This document shows, piece by piece, positions 1 through 6,685 of a stretch of DNA of 9,985 bases. The position numbers and the translations under genes were made by a program. The first letter of the stretch is position 1. Every line of letters starts with the position of its first letter. A model generated the notes under the pieces. The model did no database searches, was not told the DNA's origin, and saw only the letters and a program-made list of their open reading frames with translations. Source of the DNA: Bacteroidia bacterium (lineage in GTDB: Bacteria > Bacteroidota > Bacteroidia > Chitinophagales > Saprospiraceae); contig JAUIIF010000115.1 of assembly GCA_030431945.1 (NCBI GenBank), positions 1 through 9,985 of the forward strand, given 5' to 3'.

Positions 1-1203
1 CTGCCACCAGGTATCGACAATCGGGACGGTTCCCTTGCCCACGTGTTCCTTGTACCATTCCCAGGCCTCCTCATTGATGGGTTCCCCGACGGAGCCGATC
101 ACCTTCAGGTCACTCAGGTCGTGTCCCGCTACGTGGTGGTTGCCTTTGGCCATCAGGGCGCGAATGGCCGTGGGGGCCGTGTAAAACTGGTTGACCTTAT
201 GCTTGGCGCAAACCTCCCAGAAGCGTCCGGCATCGGGGTAGGTGGGAACGCCCTCAAACATGATGGAGGTGGCGCCACAGAGCAGGGGGCCGTAAACGAT
301 GTAGCTGTGGCCGGTGATCCAGCCGATGTCTGCCGTGCACCAGTAGACGTCGCCCGGCTGGTACTGAAATACGTTAAGGAAACTGTAGGCGGTATAGATC
401 ATGTACCCGCCGCAGGTATGGACAACGCCTTTGGGCTTGCCCGTAGAGCCGGAGGTGTAGAGGATAAAGAGGACGTCTTCGGCGTCCATCTCTTCTGCCC
501 GGCACTGGTCAGCCTGCCCCGCGACCCTTTCGTGGTACCAAACGTCGTAGCTGGGGTCCCAGGCAATATCACCGCCGGTATTTTGGTGCACCAGCACCGT
601 TTCTACGGTGGGGCAGCCGAGGGCCATGGCTTCGTCCACCACTTCCTTCACGGGGATGTTTTTGGCCCCGCGCTTATTGTAGTCGGAGCAGATAATCATT
701 TTACAATCGGCGTCGTTGACCCGGTCGGCGAGGGCCTGGGCGCTGAAGCCGGCAAAAACAACGGAATGGATGGCACCGATGCGGGCACAGGCCAGTACGG
801 AGATGGCGAGTTCCGGTACCATGGGCATGTAAAAACAAACGCGATCTCCCTTGCTGATGCCGAGTTCCCGCAGGGCGTTTCCGGTCTTACAGACCTCCGT
901 ATACAACTCCTGGTAAGTAATGGCCCGGCTGGGGTCTCCCGGCTCATTGGGCTCAAAGAGCAGCGCGGTTTGCCGGCCCCGTTCGGCGAGGTGGCGATCC
1001 AGACAATTTTCTGTGATGTTGAGCTTACCCCCCTGGAACCACTTGACGTCCGGCCCCGCAAAATCCCACGTTAAAACCTTATCCCATTTTTTGCGCCACT
1101 GGAAGGTGTCGGCCTGGTCGGCCCAGAAGCCTTCAGGGTCGGCCACGGAGCGGGCGTATTCAGCTTGGTAGTGTTCAAAGGAAGTAATTTGTGTTGGCAG
1201 CAT
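1..1203 (-). CDS. acs: Acetyl-CoA synthetase (AMP-forming), N-terminal 401 codons, cut by the left window edge
   Basis: The product activates acetate with ATP to acetyl-AMP and transfers the acetyl group to CoA in the cytoplasm, giving acetyl-CoA. The visible part covers the N-terminal ACS domain (a WADQADTFQWRKKWDKV-like stretch around residues 27-43) and most of the AMP-binding domain. The adenylation P-loop motif YTSGSTGKPKGVVHT is at residues 249-263, the family motif TADIGWITGHSY at 290-301, VGEPINEEAW at 372-381, and the start of the DTWWQ(TETG) motif at 397-401 at the very edge. The family is usually about 630-650 residues, so roughly 235-250 C-terminal residues, including the regulatory lysine region, lie outside. 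The ATG at 1203 is chosen because the protein starts as the family normally does; no Shine-Dalgarno sequence precedes it. It lies 105 bp downstream of the AraC-family gene on the same strand, so co-transcription is possible. Family identity is very secure from motifs; acetate as substrate is inferred from overall similarity to Acs and from the dehydrogenase nearby. Confidence 0.95.
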   Translation of the reverse strand, partial: MLPTQITSFEHYQAEYARSVADPEGFWADQADTFQWRKKWDKVLTWDFAGPDVKWFQGGKLNITENCLDRHLAERGRQTALLFEPNEPGDPSRAITYQELYTEVCKTGNALRELGISKGDRVCFYMPMVPELAISVLACARIGAIHSVVFAGFSAQALADRVNDADCKMIICSDYNKRGAKNIPVKEVVDEAMALGCPTVETVLVHQNTGGDIAWDPSYDVWYHERVAGQADQCRAEEMDAEDVLFILYTSGSTGKPKGVVHTCGGYMIYTAYSFLNVFQYQPGDVYWCTADIGWITGHSYIVYGPLLCGATSIMFEGVPTYPDAGRFWEVCAKHKVNQFYTAPTAIRALMAKGNHHVAGHDLSDLKVIGSVGEPINEEAWEWYKEHVGKGTVPIVDTWWQ

Positions 1204-1269
1204 GATCTTTAGTGGGTAATTGCTCGAAATTAGTGGAAGGTGGCAAGGTAGGAAAAGTAAGCCTTTTTT

Positions 1270-1291
1270 GGGCGCGGCCGCAGGGGCAAGG
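1270..1291 (+). repeat. Intergenic near-repeat, copy 1
   Basis: This 22-base segment between the AraC-family gene and acs matches 4443-4464 at 19 of 22 positions by eye, beginning with the identical 12-mer GGGCGCGGCCGC. Both copies are followed by an AGGCAGG motif within about 25 bases. Each lies in a non-coding stretch. The core contains the self-complementary octamer GCGGCCGC, which also occurs inside genes at 2620-2627 and 7182-7189, so part of the match may simply be GC-rich chance. No function can be assigned. Confidence 0.35.
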
Positions 1292-1308
1292 CAGGCAGGA
1301 GCAGCAGG

Positions 1309-2208
1309 CTAATTGGCTCCGGACTGAAAGCGTGCCGGGCTGATGCCGAATGCCCGCTTGAACATCCGGGTGAAGTAACTGGGGCTGTTGAAGCCGCAGC
1401 GCAGGGCAATGTCCTGAATACTGTGTTTTCCTTCCCGCAGCAAGCTGGTGGCCAGTTTAATGCGTTCCCGATTGATGAAGTCGACGGGGGAGATGCCCAT
1501 TTCATTTTTGAAAGCCCGGTAAAATGCAGATTCGCTCATGTAGGCCATCCGGCTCAGCTGTGCCACGGTGAGTTTATCGTCCAGGCGACTCAGTATGTAA
1601 GCTACCGCAGCAGTAATCGGTTGGCTGGTGGCGCGCCCGGCGGGGTCCCGGAGGTGGTTTTCGCGCGATTCGGCCTCCAGCATCCGGATGAGAAGCTCGC
1701 GGAGGGACATGCCGACAAAGAGGTCTTTTGCCGGGTGGTCTTCCGCACACAGGAAGACCAGGCGTTGAATGAGCTGGGTGATGCCCGGGTCATTGGAGAA
1801 ATGGAAATTGTTGTCCGCCCGTTGCCAGTCGCGGTGGTCAGAGCGGGGCCGCTTTTCGTTCATGTGCTGGGTGACCTTGCTTATTTCGGTGGGGTCTATT
1901 TCCAGGGCCAGGCATTTGGTCGGTTGGCCTTTCTTGGCGTCCGGGAAGTCAATCACCATGAGTTCATCCGTGGGTAACATGACGGATTCTCCGGGGAGGA
2001 AATTAAACCCCATCCGGTCCCGCAGGTGCATCACTTTCCGGCCCTGGATCATGCTGGCGAGTACGGGGTTATCGAACCGGAGGTGAACGGCGTTGGCCAG
2101 TTCGTGTGTTTCAAAGAGGTTCAGGGCGGCAGCCTCGAGGGTAAAAGTCGTGCGGTTTTCCACCAGCGTGCTCAGGGGTTTGGCGGGTAAGGAACGGATG
2201 TTTAACAT
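1309..2208 (-). CDS. AraC-family transcriptional regulator next to an aldehyde dehydrogenase
   Basis: This 299-residue cytoplasmic DNA-binding regulator has a standard AraC layout. Residues about 20-190 resemble the AraC_N (PF06719-like) sensing domain, with QGRKVMHL at 55-62 and FLPGESVMLP at 70-79. A double helix-turn-helix domain fills about 200-295. The first HTH is around LTVAQLSRMAYMSESAFYRA (213-232), the second around SIQDIALRCGFNSPSYFTRM (263-282), and the usual FGISPARF ending follows at 287-294. The ATG at 2208 gives a normal family length; no Shine-Dalgarno is visible. It is transcribed divergently from the aldehyde dehydrogenase across 204 bp, the classic arrangement for a local regulator, and acs lies 105 bp downstream on its own strand. 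I infer control of the dehydrogenase and perhaps acs in response to an aldehyde or related metabolite; the ligand cannot be read from sequence. A perfect 12-bp palindrome in its 5' leader could serve autoregulation. Confidence 0.92.
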   Translation of the reverse strand: MLNIRSLPAKPLSTLVENRTTFTLEAAALNLFETHELANAVHLRFDNPVLASMIQGRKVMHLRDRMGFNFLPGESVMLPTDELMVIDFPDAKKGQPTKCLALEIDPTEISKVTQHMNEKRPRSDHRDWQRADNNFHFSNDPGITQLIQRLVFLCAEDHPAKDLFVGMSLRELLIRMLEAESRENHLRDPAGRATSQPITAAVAYILSRLDDKLTVAQLSRMAYMSESAFYRAFKNEMGISPVDFINRERIKLATSLLREGKHSIQDIALRCGFNSPSYFTRMFKRAFGISPARFQSGAN

Positions 2209-2412
2209 GATCGGAATTTAGAACTTAAGTTCAAGATAGGGTGCGTAAGCCGTACACTATTAAGGTAACGTTTGCTTTTGCGGTATAAATGTAGGATAGT
2301 GCAGATGGTTGGCAGAATCCTGCAAGGAAGGAGGTAATAGGGTCCGGTACATTTGGTGCCAATGCCCGGTGGGCCAGTAGGGTCACCGATTTTTAACCTT
2401 AATAATTCGATC
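2209..2412. promoter_or_regulatory. Divergent control region between the AraC-family gene and the aldehyde dehydrogenase
   Basis: This 204-bp spacer separates two divergent starts and must hold both promoters. On the plus strand TACATTTG (2348-2355) matches the Bacteroidota -7 element TAnnTTTG exactly, but no TTG sits at the expected distance upstream. On the minus strand TACATTTA (2293 down to 2286) is a one-mismatch -7 candidate for the regulator, again without a well-spaced -33 box. A perfect palindrome is at 2221-2232, and an isolated Shine-Dalgarno-like AAGGAGGT at 2328-2335 is not placed before any start. Both flanking genes have very similar leaders just before the ATG (ATTCGATC and ATTCCGATC). 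Promoter assignment is tentative. Confidence 0.5.
2221..2232. promoter_or_regulatory. Perfect 12-bp palindrome GAACTTAAGTTC, possible operator
   Basis: The twelve bases GAACTTAAGTTC are exactly self-complementary, and the symmetry stops at the flanking A on each side. The site lies 12 bp upstream of the regulator's ATG, where a bound protein or cruciform could block transcription or translation initiation. AraC proteins usually bind direct half-sites rather than perfect palindromes, so a different regulator or chance must be considered. Confidence 0.4.
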
Positions 2413-3936
2413 ATGAGTACCTCTGCACCAACTACTGCAGCCTCCCTGTCCCGCCCCTCCTTTAAAGACCAATACGAAAATTTCATTGGTGGGGAATGGG
2501 TAGCCCCGGCCCGCGGTGAATACTTTGATAACATTTCTCCCGTTGACGGTAACTCCTTTACCCGCATCCCGCGCTCCACGAAGGAGGACATCGATAAGGC
2601 GGTGGCCGCCGCCTGGAAAGCGGCCGCGCACTGGAACAACACCTCCGCCACGGAACGCAGCAACCTGCTCCTTAAGATTGCCGACGTAATGGAACAAAAC
2701 CTGGAGGTACTGGCGCGGGCCGAAACCTGGGACAATGGTAAGGCGCTGCGGGAAACCCGGGCGGCCGATCTCCCCCTGGCCGTCGATCATTTTCGCTATT
2801 TCGCCGGCGTCATCCGCGGCGAGGAAGGCGGCGTTGCTGAATTGAACAGCAGCACTGTTTCCATGAACGTCTGGGAGCCCCTGGGCGTCGTCGGGCAAAT
2901 CATTCCCTGGAACTTTCCCCTGCTGATGGCTGCCTGGAAGGTAGCCCCCGCTCTGGCCGCCGGCAACTGCATCGTCCTGAAGCCCGCTGAGCAAACCCCC
3001 GTCGGCATCCTGATTCTGATGGAAATGATTCAGGACATCCTGCCCGCCGGCGTCCTCAACGTCGTCAATGGTTTCGGGGTAGAAGCCGGTAAACCGCTGG
3101 CCAGCCACCCGGACATCTGTAAAGTGGCCTTTACCGGAGAAACCACGACCGGCCAGCTCATCATGCAGTACGCCAGTAAAAACATCATTCCGGTCACCCT
3201 GGAACTAGGGGGCAAAAGCCCTAACGTATTCATGAAATCCGTCATGGATGCCGACGATGCTTTCCTGGATAAGTGCCTGGAGGGAGCCGCCATGTTTGCC
3301 CTCAACCAGGGAGAGGTCTGTACCTGCCCCAGCCGTATGCTGATCCACGAGGACATCTATGATGCCTTTATCGAACGGGTGATCGAGCGGGTGGAAGCCA
3401 TCAAAATGGGGCATCCGTTGGATCCCACGACGATGATGGGCGCGCAGGCCAGTAATGACCAGTACGAGAAAATTCTGAAGTACATCGAGATCGGCAAGGA
3501 AGAAGGCTGTGAAGTGCTTACGGGCGGGGAAGCGGCTTACGTCGATGAGCTGTCCGGTGGCTACTACATCAAGCCTACCGTCCTGAAGGGTAATAACAAG
3601 ATGCGGGTTTTCCAGGAGGAAATTTTTGGCCCCGTAGTGTGTGTCACTACCTTCAAGGATGAAGCCGAGGCCATCGAGATTGCCAACGATACGTTGTACG
3701 GACTGGGGGCCGGGGTCTGGACCCGGGATACCCACGAAGCCTACGGAGTCGCCCGTAAGATTCAGGCCGGCCGCGTGTGGGTCAATTGCTACCACGACTA
3801 CCCTGCCCACGCGCCGTTCGGAGGGTACAAGAAGTCAGGCATCGGTCGGGAGAATCATAAAATGATGCTCGATCATTACCGCCAGACGAAGAATATGCTG
3901 ATCAGCTACAGCAAGGAAAAACTCGGCTTCTTTTAG
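2413..3936 (+). CDS. aldB: NAD+-dependent aldehyde dehydrogenase, AldB/ExaC (acetaldehyde) type
   Basis: This soluble enzyme oxidises an aldehyde, most likely acetaldehyde, to the carboxylic acid using NAD(P)+. The 507-residue product fits the 500-512 residues of AldB/ExaC/AcoD enzymes. Catalytic residues are all present: Asn167 in IIPWNFPLLMAAWK, Lys190 in VLKPAEQTP, general base Glu264 in VTLELGGKSP, nucleophile Cys303 in NQGEVCTCPSR, and the EEIFGPV motif at 402-408. Glu193 in the KPAEQTP segment suggests NAD+ preference. The C-terminal ending KEKLGFF is characteristic of this subclass. The ATG at 2413 is preferred because it gives the family length; the frame stays open upstream to a TTG at 2353, which would add 20 unconvincing residues rich in Gly and Pro. 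There is no Shine-Dalgarno at 2413. The gene is divergent from an AraC-family regulator and ends at a strong terminator before a DUF779 gene. Together with acs it makes an acetaldehyde-to-acetyl-CoA route. Class is certain; substrate is inferred from subclass and neighbours. Confidence 0.95.
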   Translation: MSTSAPTTAASLSRPSFKDQYENFIGGEWVAPARGEYFDNISPVDGNSFTRIPRSTKEDIDKAVAAAWKAAAHWNNTSATERSNLLLKIADVMEQNLEVLARAETWDNGKALRETRAADLPLAVDHFRYFAGVIRGEEGGVAELNSSTVSMNVWEPLGVVGQIIPWNFPLLMAAWKVAPALAAGNCIVLKPAEQTPVGILILMEMIQDILPAGVLNVVNGFGVEAGKPLASHPDICKVAFTGETTTGQLIMQYASKNIIPVTLELGGKSPNVFMKSVMDADDAFLDKCLEGAAMFALNQGEVCTCPSRMLIHEDIYDAFIERVIERVEAIKMGHPLDPTTMMGAQASNDQYEKILKYIEIGKEEGCEVLTGGEAAYVDELSGGYYIKPTVLKGNNKMRVFQEEIFGPVVCVTTFKDEAEAIEIANDTLYGLGAGVWTRDTHEAYGVARKIQAGRVWVNCYHDYPAHAPFGGYKKSGIGRENHKMMLDHYRQTKNMLISYSKEKLGFF

Positions 3937-3968
3937 TCGCTGCCCGAGTCAGGTACAGTGTTTTCATT

Positions 3969-4006
3969 ACCGGTCAGTACCCTTCTTGTGTACTGGCCGG
4001 TTTTTT
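3969..4006 (+). terminator. Rho-independent terminator after the aldehyde dehydrogenase
   Basis: A 12-bp stem is formed by ACCGGTCAGTAC (3969-3980) and GTACTGGCCGGT (3990-4001), with one U-G wobble and a 9-base loop (CCTTCTTGT). It runs directly into six T residues (4001-4006). It lies 33 bp past the dehydrogenase stop and 70 bp before the DUF779 start, so it should end most dehydrogenase transcripts before the next gene. Confidence 0.9.
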
Positions 4007-4076
4007 GTAATTGGCGCAGGCCCGGCACCCATTTTTTGGAGCCACCACCGGATCATACGCCAAAAAATCTTCCACC

Positions 4077-4415
4077 ATGCCCAAAGTAGACATTACCGAT
4101 GCTGCCCGCGCCGTTATCGACCGGCTCCGGGCGGAGCACGGCGACCTCATCTTTCACCAAAGCGGCGGCTGTTGCGACGGCTCGGCGCCGATGTGCTTTC
4201 CCGACGGCGAGTTCTTTATTGACGACAACGATGAACTGCTGGGGGAAGTCCACGGCTGCCCCTACTACATGTCCAAATTTCAGTACGAATACTGGAAACA
4301 TACCCACCTGACCCTCGATGTCACCGCAGGGCGGGGCGCCAGTTTCTCGGCAGAAATACCGCTGGGGCTACGGTTTGTAATCCAATCCCGGTTACTGACG
4401 GAGGCGGACGGGTAA
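4077..4415 (+). CDS. DUF779 domain protein, companion of aldehyde dehydrogenase
   Basis: This 112-residue soluble protein belongs to the DUF779 family (PF05610-like), whose members commonly sit beside AldB/ExaC-type aldehyde dehydrogenases; a comparable pair is Rv0458/Rv0459 in Mycobacterium tuberculosis. The signature HQSGGCCDGSAPMCFP is at residues 27-42, with Cys32, Cys33 and Cys40, and a further Cys61 in HGCPYYMS (59-66). The clustered Cys and His residues could bind a metal or take part in thiol chemistry; that is inference, since I know of no settled biochemical role. The ATG at 4077 begins MPKVDITDAA, typical for the family; an in-frame start at 4011 would add 22 residues that look like untranslated leader. 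No Shine-Dalgarno is visible. The gene is separated from the dehydrogenase by a strong terminator, so it needs its own promoter or read-through; no convincing promoter was found in the 70-bp gap. Confidence 0.88.
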   Translation: MPKVDITDAARAVIDRLRAEHGDLIFHQSGGCCDGSAPMCFPDGEFFIDDNDELLGEVHGCPYYMSKFQYEYWKHTHLTLDVTAGRGASFSAEIPLGLRFVIQSRLLTEADG

Positions 4416-4442
4416 CCAAATTCACGCATCGGCCCGTAAATA

Positions 4443-4464
4443 GGGCGCGGCCGCTGGTGCAGGG
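4443..4464 (+). repeat. Intergenic near-repeat, copy 2
   Basis: This segment matches 1270-1291 at 19 of 22 positions, sharing the 12-mer GGGCGCGGCCGC and then differing at three single bases. Like copy 1 it is non-coding and is followed by AGGCAGG (4479-4485). With only two short GC-rich copies in the window, a dispersed repeat family is possible but unproven. Confidence 0.35.
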
Positions 4465-4640
4465 AAAGTTTAACGGCCAGGCAGGCCGGCATTCCCTTCC
4501 CCACAAGGTCTTTGTTTTTCAGGCCCTGGAAAACAAATTGCTTGAAGTTTCGGGATTGAGCGCGCTTGCGGAACAAGAAATGGCGTAATTGTCACAAAAT
4601 CAGGTGTTTTTACGTATCGTTTTTTGTGCTTTATACTTAC

Positions 4641-4669
4641 TTGACCCTCAGTGCTTCTTGGTACATTTA
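4641..4669 (+). promoter_or_regulatory. Candidate Bacteroidota-type promoter for the 597-residue protein gene
   Basis: TTG at 4641-4643 and TACATTTA at 4662-4669 are separated by 18 bases. They resemble the -33 (TTTG/TTG) and -7 (TAnnTTTG) elements used by the Bacteroidota housekeeping sigma factor, with one mismatch at the last base of the -7 box. Transcription would start near 4674-4677 and leave a leader of about 100 bases before the ATG at 4774. The AT-rich run from 4603 to 4640 just upstream could act as an UP-like element. Confidence 0.5.
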
Positions 4670-4773
4670 CGAAGCTGCTACCTAAAAGTTTTGCCTACGC
4701 TTAACCTGGCAGGCCATTACTGGATGCCTGCAGCGCGCCCATATTCTGAAAATCGCCTAAACACATCGTCACT

Positions 4774-6567
4774 ATGTCCACCATTATGGAAGGGATTAAC
4801 GAGAGCATCAAGACTTTCGTCCTGTCTAAATTACCAGCTGAATACGCAGAAGCCCCTGACTTAGCTGCGGCAAAATCCGAGCAGGAAGACCACTTGTCTC
4901 AGGAGCAAAAAAAGCTGTTAGCTGCCTGGAAGAATGCGAACAAGGTAAGCAGGGTGTACCAGTTCATCAGTGCCGATGCCCCTTCCTTAATGAAAAGTGA
5001 ACCGCCGATTCATATGGTTTTGGCCGACAAAAGTAGCCAGTTGGCCACAAGCCTGGCCAAGCTGGAAGCGGAGGAGGTAAAAGGACTCGGGCAGACGTTA
5101 ATTGATAGTGCTGCAACGGCCAGCTTACTGGAAAAAGGTTTTGTCGGGATCGAGTCCATTCTTAAGTCGCTGGACGGAGACCTCAAAAAAGGGGACGAAA
5201 GTGACGAAGCCTATAAACTGGTGACCAAGATGCTGGCGGAACTGGATGAAGCAGCCGCCGCAGACGATGCTGCCGCTTCCGCTAAGACCTTAGTCGACCA
5301 GTTGAAAGACATTAATGCAGCTCAATTGGGTACTGACCTGGGTAAAATCAAGAAGAAAATAGGCACGTTTTATGATTCCCTGGTTAAAATGACCCTGGCC
5401 TACCAGGAGGTACATCCTCCGCTGCTGGGGTTAACGTCCCGGCAGGTAGCGCTGGATGCGGCGATTACAGCATTGGCTGAGGACCTGAGTACAAAGACTA
5501 CCGCCACCGTCGGGTTAGCAGCAGCTGACCTGGCGGCACTAAACGCAAACAAGGAAAAAATTCGCCTGCTTGGCCTGGCGGATGCCTCCCGGGTGCCGGC
5601 CGGACCGGAAGCGGTGACCGCTGAGGAGACCGCCTCCACCCCCGAGGAAGTAATAACCGCAGCTACTGCGGAGAACACTGCGGAGGTAAAGGCTCCGGCA
5701 GGAAGCGCGCTCGAGCAATTAGATGGTAAGTTAGCTGAGGCCAGGAAAGCCCTGGATAAGAATGCTGCGCTTAAAATAAGCTACGGGCAGACCATCACGG
5801 ATCTGCAGGAAGCCCTGGCGGCCAAACAGGCGCATAATGCTAAAATTGAAGTGCACCTTACGGCCCTGGGCGGAACGAAAGAGGCAGTAGCAGCCCTGAA
5901 AACTCAGATACAAACGCTGGAGGGGAACATCGGGACGCTGGTCAAGGACCTGAAAGACATGGCGGGAGTGGTCAAGAAAGGGTCGACTGGCCTGGCGGAT
6001 GCTTTCAAGAGCGAAATGGCTAATCTGGATGCTGTGTACGGAGCGTTGGCCGGGTTGAATAGCGCCATCAGTCAGGCTGATTTCAACAGTGACATTAAAG
6101 AGTATTTCGGTAAGGCGGTGGCCCGCCTGGACGGACTGGCGGAAGGTGCCACTAAACTGATGGGCAATATGCTCCTGATTGAGTACGCCGTGGGTGACCT
6201 GACCGGATGGGCGGGCGACCTGAAAAAGACCGTGACGGATTTGCAGACCTCGCTCAAGGACAGTGCGCTGAGTTTCAGGAAAGCAGCCGGCAAATCAACC
6301 GGTAAGGAGGGCGACCTCCCGCCGGGAATTAATGACGTTATCAAGGAGCTGGAAGATCAACTGCTGAAAGATGAGGAACTCATTGCGCCTAAGGGAGCGT
6401 TTCCGGCGGAAGATTGGGCGCGCCAGTTTCCGGGAAAAGCGACAACCCTGACGGAATGGCAAGCCTTCTTCGAAGCAGCGCTTGACGTGTTGGCGGAAGA
6501 CGACAAAGTTCAGGAGCAAACCATTGCCTTCCTGACTCAATTGCGTCCGGAACCGGCAGCCGCTTAG
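4774..6567 (+). CDS. Large cysteine-free alpha-helical/coiled-coil protein of unknown function
   Basis: I do not recognise this 597-residue protein. It has no cysteine, is very rich in Ala, Lys, Leu, Glu and Asp, and most of it reads as amphipathic helix. There is no signal peptide and no clear transmembrane segment; the most apolar stretch is around residues 460-480 (MGNMLLIEYAVGDL region). Three parts can be seen: a helical N-terminal part (1 to about 265), a low-complexity Ala/Glu/Thr/Pro linker (about 270-310), and a second helical part with heptad-like spacing (about 312-500). A short tail has two Trp-containing segments (EDWARQF 546-552, TEWQAFF 560-566). Long cytoplasmic helical proteins of this build include scaffolds, filament formers and alpha-pore-forming toxin components, but nothing specific supports one of these. 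The ATG at 4774 is the first in frame after a plausible promoter; a second ATG lies four codons later (4786). It has no same-strand partner and converges with the sensor gene. Confidence 0.85.
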   Translation: MSTIMEGINESIKTFVLSKLPAEYAEAPDLAAAKSEQEDHLSQEQKKLLAAWKNANKVSRVYQFISADAPSLMKSEPPIHMVLADKSSQLATSLAKLEAEEVKGLGQTLIDSAATASLLEKGFVGIESILKSLDGDLKKGDESDEAYKLVTKMLAELDEAAAADDAAASAKTLVDQLKDINAAQLGTDLGKIKKKIGTFYDSLVKMTLAYQEVHPPLLGLTSRQVALDAAITALAEDLSTKTTATVGLAAADLAALNANKEKIRLLGLADASRVPAGPEAVTAEETASTPEEVITAATAENTAEVKAPAGSALEQLDGKLAEARKALDKNAALKISYGQTITDLQEALAAKQAHNAKIEVHLTALGGTKEAVAALKTQIQTLEGNIGTLVKDLKDMAGVVKKGSTGLADAFKSEMANLDAVYGALAGLNSAISQADFNSDIKEYFGKAVARLDGLAEGATKLMGNMLLIEYAVGDLTGWAGDLKKTVTDLQTSLKDSALSFRKAAGKSTGKEGDLPPGINDVIKELEDQLLKDEELIAPKGAFPAEDWARQFPGKATTLTEWQAFFEAALDVLAEDDKVQEQTIAFLTQLRPEPAAA

Positions 6568-6685
6568 AGGTTTTCGGACGGAGGCTGGTACTTCGCTTAC
6601 GGACACATCAGGGGCTACTACTCCTTATCCCCGGTTACTGGCTGGCGCCATCGGCATTTCCCTGCACCTGCGTCCCCGCCCCCTG
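6568..6685. other. 118-bp spacer between convergent genes
   Basis: The helical-protein gene and the sensor gene end towards each other here. A weak GGGG/CCCC pairing (about 6611-6634) is present, but no stem followed by a T-run exists on either strand, so neither gene has a recognisable intrinsic terminator in this spacer. Nothing else was seen. Confidence 0.5.

Larger units (their letters stand above)
4416..4773. other. 358-bp stretch without a convincing gene
   Basis: This spacer follows the DUF779 stop and precedes the long helical protein. It contains the second copy of an intergenic near-repeat (4443-4464), a GC-rich left half, and an AT-richer right half with a promoter-like pair of boxes at 4641-4669. 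A minus-strand open frame (4576 down to 4280) starts at TTG, overlaps the 3' end of the DUF779 gene in antisense and resembles no known protein, so it is not called. There is no hairpin followed by a T-run that would serve as terminator for the DUF779 gene. No RNA gene was recognised. Confidence 0.6.

Noticed and set aside
43..1074. 343-residue plus-strand open frame over acs
   Set aside because: It is antisense to an acetyl-CoA synthetase with all its motifs in order. The frame is long only because the GC-rich codon pattern of acs avoids stops on the opposite strand.
1261..1300. Possible terminator hairpin between the AraC-family gene and acs (GCCTT/AAGGC arms around GCGGCCGC)
   Set aside because: The arms are short, the inner part pairs poorly and no T-run follows on the minus strand.
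2353..2412. N-terminal extension of the aldehyde dehydrogenase from TTG at 2353
   Set aside because: The extra 20 residues are not family-like, the ATG at 2413 gives the normal length, and 2348-2355 looks like a promoter box.
2383..3108. Long minus-strand open frame inside the aldehyde dehydrogenase gene
   Set aside because: The plus strand encodes a complete dehydrogenase with all catalytic residues; the antisense protein resembles nothing.
4280..4576. 98-residue minus-strand open frame partly in the spacer after DUF779
   Set aside because: It starts at TTG, overlaps a solid gene in antisense, has unremarkable composition and no recognisable domain.
4589..4864. 91-residue plus-strand open frame overlapping the start of the helical protein
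   Set aside because: It crosses the candidate promoter and the start of the real gene in another frame, and its composition is not protein-like.
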